Source: Chloroflexota bacterium (lineage in GTDB: Bacteria; Chloroflexota; Anaerolineae; JAADDB01). From it: a stretch of 16,569 bases of DNA. How positions within the stretch are numbered: the first letter of the stretch is position 1; every line of letters begins with the position of its first letter. The stretch is from assembly GCA_013154135.1 (NCBI GenBank), contig JAADDB010000028.1:1-16569 (forward strand), read 5' to 3'. A program made the position numbers and the translations under genes. Under the pieces are notes generated by a model. It was not told the DNA's origin. It made no database searches and saw nothing but the letters and a program-made list of their open reading frames with translations. Positions 13,708 through 16,569 of this stretch are shown in pieces.

Positions 13708-14874
13708 ATGGCCGAAATTCCTACTCCCAAAGAAGTCGGACGGCGCTTGTTGGAATGGGGTAAGGGGGTGAAACGCAATTTCCCCTGGCGCCAAAATCGG
13801 GATCCGTATGTGGTGTGGATTGCCGAAACCATGCTCCAGCAAACGCAAGTGGGGACGGTGATCCCCTATCTAGAGCGTTGGCTGGCGCGATTTCCCACCG
13901 TCCACGCGTTGGCCCAGGCATCCCTGGATGAGGTGCTTAAACTGTGGGAGGGGTTGGGCTACTATGCTCGAGCTCGCCACGTGCACAAAGCGGCCCAGGA
14001 GATCGTGCAGCGCTATGGCGGCGTGCTGCCCCGGAACCGAGAAGACTTGCTCTCCCTGCCCGGCATCGGTCCATACACGGCCGGGGCTATTTTGAGCCTG
14101 GCCTATGGGGAAGATGCCCCCATTCTGGATGGCAACGCGCGGCGGGTGTTGACTCGCGTGTTCGGCGTTGAAGGGGATCCGCGCAAGGCCGCGGTGCAGC
14201 GGGAACTCTGGACCCTGGCCGAGGACCTTATCATTCCTGGCCGGGCTCGGGCCATTAACGAGGCCATCATGGACCTGGGCCGAGAGATCTGCACCCCCAC
14301 ATCCCCCGCGTGTCACCTCTGTCCCTTGGCGGATATATGTGTGGCCTATCGCACCGGCCGAACAGGGGAATTGCCCGTCCGACCGCCTCGCAAGCGTCCA
14401 CCCCATTACACGGTTACCGCAGGCGTCGTGTGGGACGACCAAGCGCGCATTCTCCTGGCTCGGCGTCCTCCGGAGGGGTTGTTGGGGGGCTTGTGGGAGT
14501 TCCCCGGTGGCAAGGTGGAACCGGGGGAAACCTTGCCCGAGTGTTTGAAACGGGAGTTGCGGGAGGAATTGGCCATCGAGGTGGAAGTGGGACGTCCGGT
14601 GGGCGTGGTGGAGCACGCGTATTCCCACTTTCGCATCACCCTCCACGCGTTCCACTGTCGTCTCCTGCGCGGGGAACCCCAGCCCATTGGCGTGGCCGAA
14701 TTCCGGTGGGTGCGTTTGGAGGAGATCCGGCAATACCCGCTCTCCCGGGCGGACATCAAGATCCTGGAACTCCTGGAAGCCGAAGCGGCCTTATCGGGCC
14801 CGCCGGTGTCGGATGAACAGGAGCAGGCTCGCGCCGATGATGGAGACCAGGCTGATAAACTGGGCCGTCGTTAG
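13708..14874 (+). CDS. mutY: A/G-specific adenine glycosylase MutY
   Basis: This 388-residue base-excision repair enzyme removes adenine mispaired with 8-oxoguanine. The N-terminal HhH-GPD domain shows FPWRQNRDPYVVWIAETMLQQTQV with catalytic Glu40, the hairpin LPGIGPYTAGAI (about 117-128) and Asp141 in PILDGNARRVLTR. The [4Fe-4S] loop has Cys195, Cys202, Cys205 and Cys211 (C-x6-C-x2-C-x5-C). A C-terminal Nudix-like 8-oxoG recognition domain (about 233-350) keeps a nearly complete Nudix box (GGKVEPGETLPE, RELREEL). No Shine-Dalgarno sequence precedes the ATG at 13708, because a heptamer run lies there. A TTG at 13654 is an alternative in-frame start. The last 28 residues are polar and overlap lgt on the other strand by 84 bases. 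Confidence 0.95.
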   Translation: MAEIPTPKEVGRRLLEWGKGVKRNFPWRQNRDPYVVWIAETMLQQTQVGTVIPYLERWLARFPTVHALAQASLDEVLKLWEGLGYYARARHVHKAAQEIVQRYGGVLPRNREDLLSLPGIGPYTAGAILSLAYGEDAPILDGNARRVLTRVFGVEGDPRKAAVQRELWTLAEDLIIPGRARAINEAIMDLGREICTPTSPACHLCPLADICVAYRTGRTGELPVRPPRKRPPHYTVTAGVVWDDQARILLARRPPEGLLGGLWEFPGGKVEPGETLPECLKRELREELAIEVEVGRPVGVVEHAYSHFRITLHAFHCRLLRGEPQPIGVAEFRWVRLEEIRQYPLSRADIKILELLEAEAALSGPPVSDEQEQARADDGDQADKLGRR

Positions 14875-15615
14875 GGTGCCTACACCCAGCTTCCACGCGT
14901 CCGGGCGGAACATTTCCACCCACAGCCGGCCCAGGGGATACCAGATGAGGTACATGAGGATCACGTCGCCGGGAAGCAGGCGGTCCTTGAACCGTCGGGT
15001 GATCCACATGAGGAGCACAAAACCCACCAAATTCCAGGCCGCCTCGTAGAAGAAGGTGGGATGGAATCGGGTGGTTTCCACCGGATATTTGGCCAAATCC
15101 CGGTATTCACCGTAGCGGTGCGCCGCGTCGATCTTCACCCCCCAGGGCAGGTTCGTGGGAGGGCCGTAAAGCTCTTGGTTGATGAAATTCCCGATGCGTC
15201 CAATGGCCTGGGCCAGGAGCACTCCCGGCGCGGCGATGTCCAGCCAGCGGGCCAGGTTCAAGCGATGCCACCGGGTGTAAATGGCGATGGCCAGGACCCC
15301 ACCGATGACCGCACCGTATATCCCCAGCCCTCGAAATCCTCCATGCCAGAAAGCGATGATCTCGATGGGGTGTTCCCGATAATAGGGCCAACCCGCGAAG
15401 TCCCCTGTGGGTTTGGAGAACACGTGGTACAAGCGAGCCCCGATGATCCCCGCGATCAGCACCCATGCCAGCATATCCCACACGTGGTCGGGGTTTTCCC
15501 CGTACAGGCGGGCTTGACGGGTGGCCACGAACGCGGCCAGAACCGCTCCGATGACGATGAGCAAGCCGTACCAGTGGATAGCAAAAGGCCCAATTTGGAC
15601 GACAACCGGGTTCAT
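14791..15615 (-). CDS. lgt: Prolipoprotein diacylglyceryl transferase
   Basis: This 274-residue membrane enzyme transfers diacylglycerol from phosphatidylglycerol to the lipobox cysteine of prolipoproteins, the first step of lipoprotein maturation. About seven helices are visible. Conserved elements are HWYG (14-17), HGG (91-93), the Lgt signature GRIGNFINQELYG (139-151), HPTFFYE (185-191) and YPLGRLWVE (227-235), so the essential His91, Arg140 and Arg230 equivalents are present. The start at 15615 is chosen because AAGGAG lies seven bases upstream; the ATG at 15621 would leave only one base. The 3' end overlaps mutY on the opposite strand by 84 bases. The binding lipoprotein at 3547-4587 is a likely client. 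Confidence 0.96.
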   Translation of the reverse strand: MNPVVVQIGPFAIHWYGLLIVIGAVLAAFVATRQARLYGENPDHVWDMLAWVLIAGIIGARLYHVFSKPTGDFAGWPYYREHPIEIIAFWHGGFRGLGIYGAVIGGVLAIAIYTRWHRLNLARWLDIAAPGVLLAQAIGRIGNFINQELYGPPTNLPWGVKIDAAHRYGEYRDLAKYPVETTRFHPTFFYEAAWNLVGFVLLMWITRRFKDRLLPGDVILMYLIWYPLGRLWVEMFRPDAWKLGVGTLTTAQFISLVSIIGASLLLFIRHRRAR

Positions 15616-15640
15616 TATCATTCTCCTTGGACAAGCGAAA

Positions 15641-15650
15641 TAACGAGTAA
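15641..15650. repeat. Short heptamer run upstream of lgt
   Basis: TAACGAG plus TAA, 26 bases ahead of the lgt start. The 161-base gap 15616-15776 holds no other recognised element. Confidence 0.6.
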
Positions 15651-15776
15651 GGGGCCTGGCCGAACGTTGTTCCTGCACAGGCCCACATGGGTATCACCGT
15701 GGTCCGCCAAGCCGCGAGCCCGCGGCCTCGTGGTGTAGCGGACACCCGTCCATTTTGCGTTGGAGAGCGGGAATCG

Positions 15777-16190
15777 TCAAATATCCACGCTCATGTACCA
15801 CGTCCACCGGGAGCCCCGCATTTCGCGGATGATGTCCGTTGTGGACAGGACCCCCACGGCTCGGCCATCTTGAACCACGAAGACGCGATGGATGTGGTGT
15901 TCCAACATGATTCGAATGGCATCCTCGATGAGGTCATCGGGAGAGACGCTGATGACCTCGGGGGTCATCACATCCCGAGCTTTGTACCGGCTTAAGTCCT
16001 CATTCCAGTACTTGATCACATCCATGTGCGAGATCGTCCCCAACAGGGGGGCGTCTTCCTCTTCGGCCACGGCCAGTCCGTGGACCCCTGTGTCGGCCAT
16101 GACGCGGACCACTTCGTCCAACGGAGTGTCCGGATGTGCCACAATAACGCCTTTGTGCATAATGGCCCATACGTGCTTTTTCCTTGCCAT
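15777..16190 (-). CDS. Two-CBS-domain protein
   Basis: This 137-residue cytoplasmic protein consists almost entirely of a CBS pair, a module that binds adenine nucleotides and senses energy state or regulates a partner. CBS1 spans about residues 5-64 (VIVAHPDTPLDEVVRVM, then GTISHMDVIKYW) and CBS2 about 70-125 (VMTPEVISVSPDDLIEDA, then GVLSTTDIIREM). No fused enzyme or channel domain is present, so it is a stand-alone regulator. The start at 16190 is chosen because AGGAGG lies six bases upstream; the in-frame ATG at 16244 lacks a ribosome binding site. It is divergent from nothing visible and is followed by lgt, which reads the same way 161 bases downstream. A promoter candidate is at 16260-16289. 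Confidence 0.93.
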   Translation of the reverse strand: MARKKHVWAIMHKGVIVAHPDTPLDEVVRVMADTGVHGLAVAEEEDAPLLGTISHMDVIKYWNEDLSRYKARDVMTPEVISVSPDDLIEDAIRIMLEHHIHRVFVVQDGRAVGVLSTTDIIREMRGSRWTWYMSVDI

Positions 16191-16259
16191 GACACGCCTC
16201 CTGGTGTTTGCTTCCGAAATGCGAGGATCCCTTTGATAAGGCAAAGCGGATGCTTTCCT

Positions 16260-16289
16260 ATCTTAGTCCAGATACTGGATTTTGGACAA
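16260..16289 (-). promoter_or_regulatory. Candidate promoter of the CBS gene with a palindrome in the spacer
   Basis: On the minus strand, TTGTCC (16289-16284) is 18 bases before TAAGAT (16265-16260). The spacer contains the inverted repeat TCCAG-ATA-CTGGA (16267-16279), which could be an operator. Confidence 0.4.
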
Positions 16290-16301
16290 AATTCGCGGCC
16301 G

Positions 16302-16569
16302 CGAGTAACGATTAGGTCGACAAATGACTAACCTGTGGGCCATCCTACCCCCTATGCCCACAGAACTCTTTCCGGGGAGAACCGTTTTGGCGGTGGGCGA
16401 GGACGTGGGCGCCCTGCCAAAGTGTGGCCCCGTCCGCGGCCCATGGGGCCTTTCTCTCGCCGGCCCTGCATCGAAGAGCCATCCCGGCATTCAGCCCCTT
16501 AATCGTCAATCGTTACTCATTACTCGTTAGACCCTGGCCCCCTCTGCTGCCGAGAGGTAGGGGCGGGTC
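16302..16569. repeat. Dispersed repeat copy B with heptamer arrays; no gene seen
   Basis: A short heptamer run (CGAGTAACGATTA, 16302-16314) precedes copy B (about 16355-16530). Copy B carries ACTCTTTC, GGGCGAGGACG, GCCAAAG-GTGGCCCCGTCCGC and then TCTCGCC, GCATCGAAG, CCGGCATTCAGCCCC. These are the same blocks in the same order as copy A, without A's hairpin-rich middle. It ends in the heptamers at 16499-16530. The final bases AGAGGTAG (16553-16560) repeat the left flank of copy C (10812-10819), so another copy may start at the window edge. Confidence 0.7.

Overview
The window is G+C-rich bacterial chromosome, most likely from a thermophilic or soil/sediment Chloroflexota (Anaerolineae-like). 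The support is indirect: a Pro/Thr (TPTPTP) linker after a lipoprotein cysteine, a type A-like RNase P RNA, a housekeeping set (mutY, lgt, rnpB, six tRNAs) mixed with dispersed intergenic repeats, and no phage, plasmid or outer-membrane genes. The phylum assignment is inference.

Layout. Positions 1-227 are a noncoding repeat copy. On the minus strand, 4587 down to 228 is one transporter operon: a BmpA/Med-family substrate-binding lipoprotein, two ABC permeases of the NupP/NupQ type that overlap by an ATGA, and a six-helix membrane protein of unknown function. The expected ATPase is not in the window. A plus-strand zinc alcohol dehydrogenase (4997-5998) follows. Next is an RNA block: rnpB (about 6427-6888) and tRNA-Leu, Ala, Gly, Phe, Gln and His (6953-7513), each part with its own sigma-70-like promoter. 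An HNH nuclease (7579-8082) lies directly behind the tRNAs. It converges on a bifunctional penicillin-binding protein on the minus strand (10555-8204).

A 578-base noncoding stretch (10556-11133) holds two degenerate repeat copies, a good plus-strand promoter and a terminator-like hairpin. It leads into a two-gene plus-strand unit, a metal-dependent cyclase-family hydrolase and an AspC-type aminotransferase. A 70-residue zinc-ribbon membrane protein and MutY follow. MutY converges on, and overlaps by 84 bases, the minus-strand lgt. A two-CBS-domain protein (16190-15777, minus) and another repeat-filled region to 16569 close the window.

Functional links: Lgt would lipidate the BmpA-like lipoprotein, the PBP builds the cell wall, MutY protects DNA from 8-oxoguanine mispairs, and rnpB matures the neighbouring tRNAs. 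The cyclase and aminotransferase probably share an amino-acid or aromatic catabolic step.

The most unusual content is noncoding. Arrays of a heptamer (TTAMTCG, or CGAKTAA on the other strand) recur at gene boundaries, and a longer degenerate repeat family sits between genes. Three genes take their stop codons from these repeats. I found no convincing new defence, mobile or biosynthetic system.
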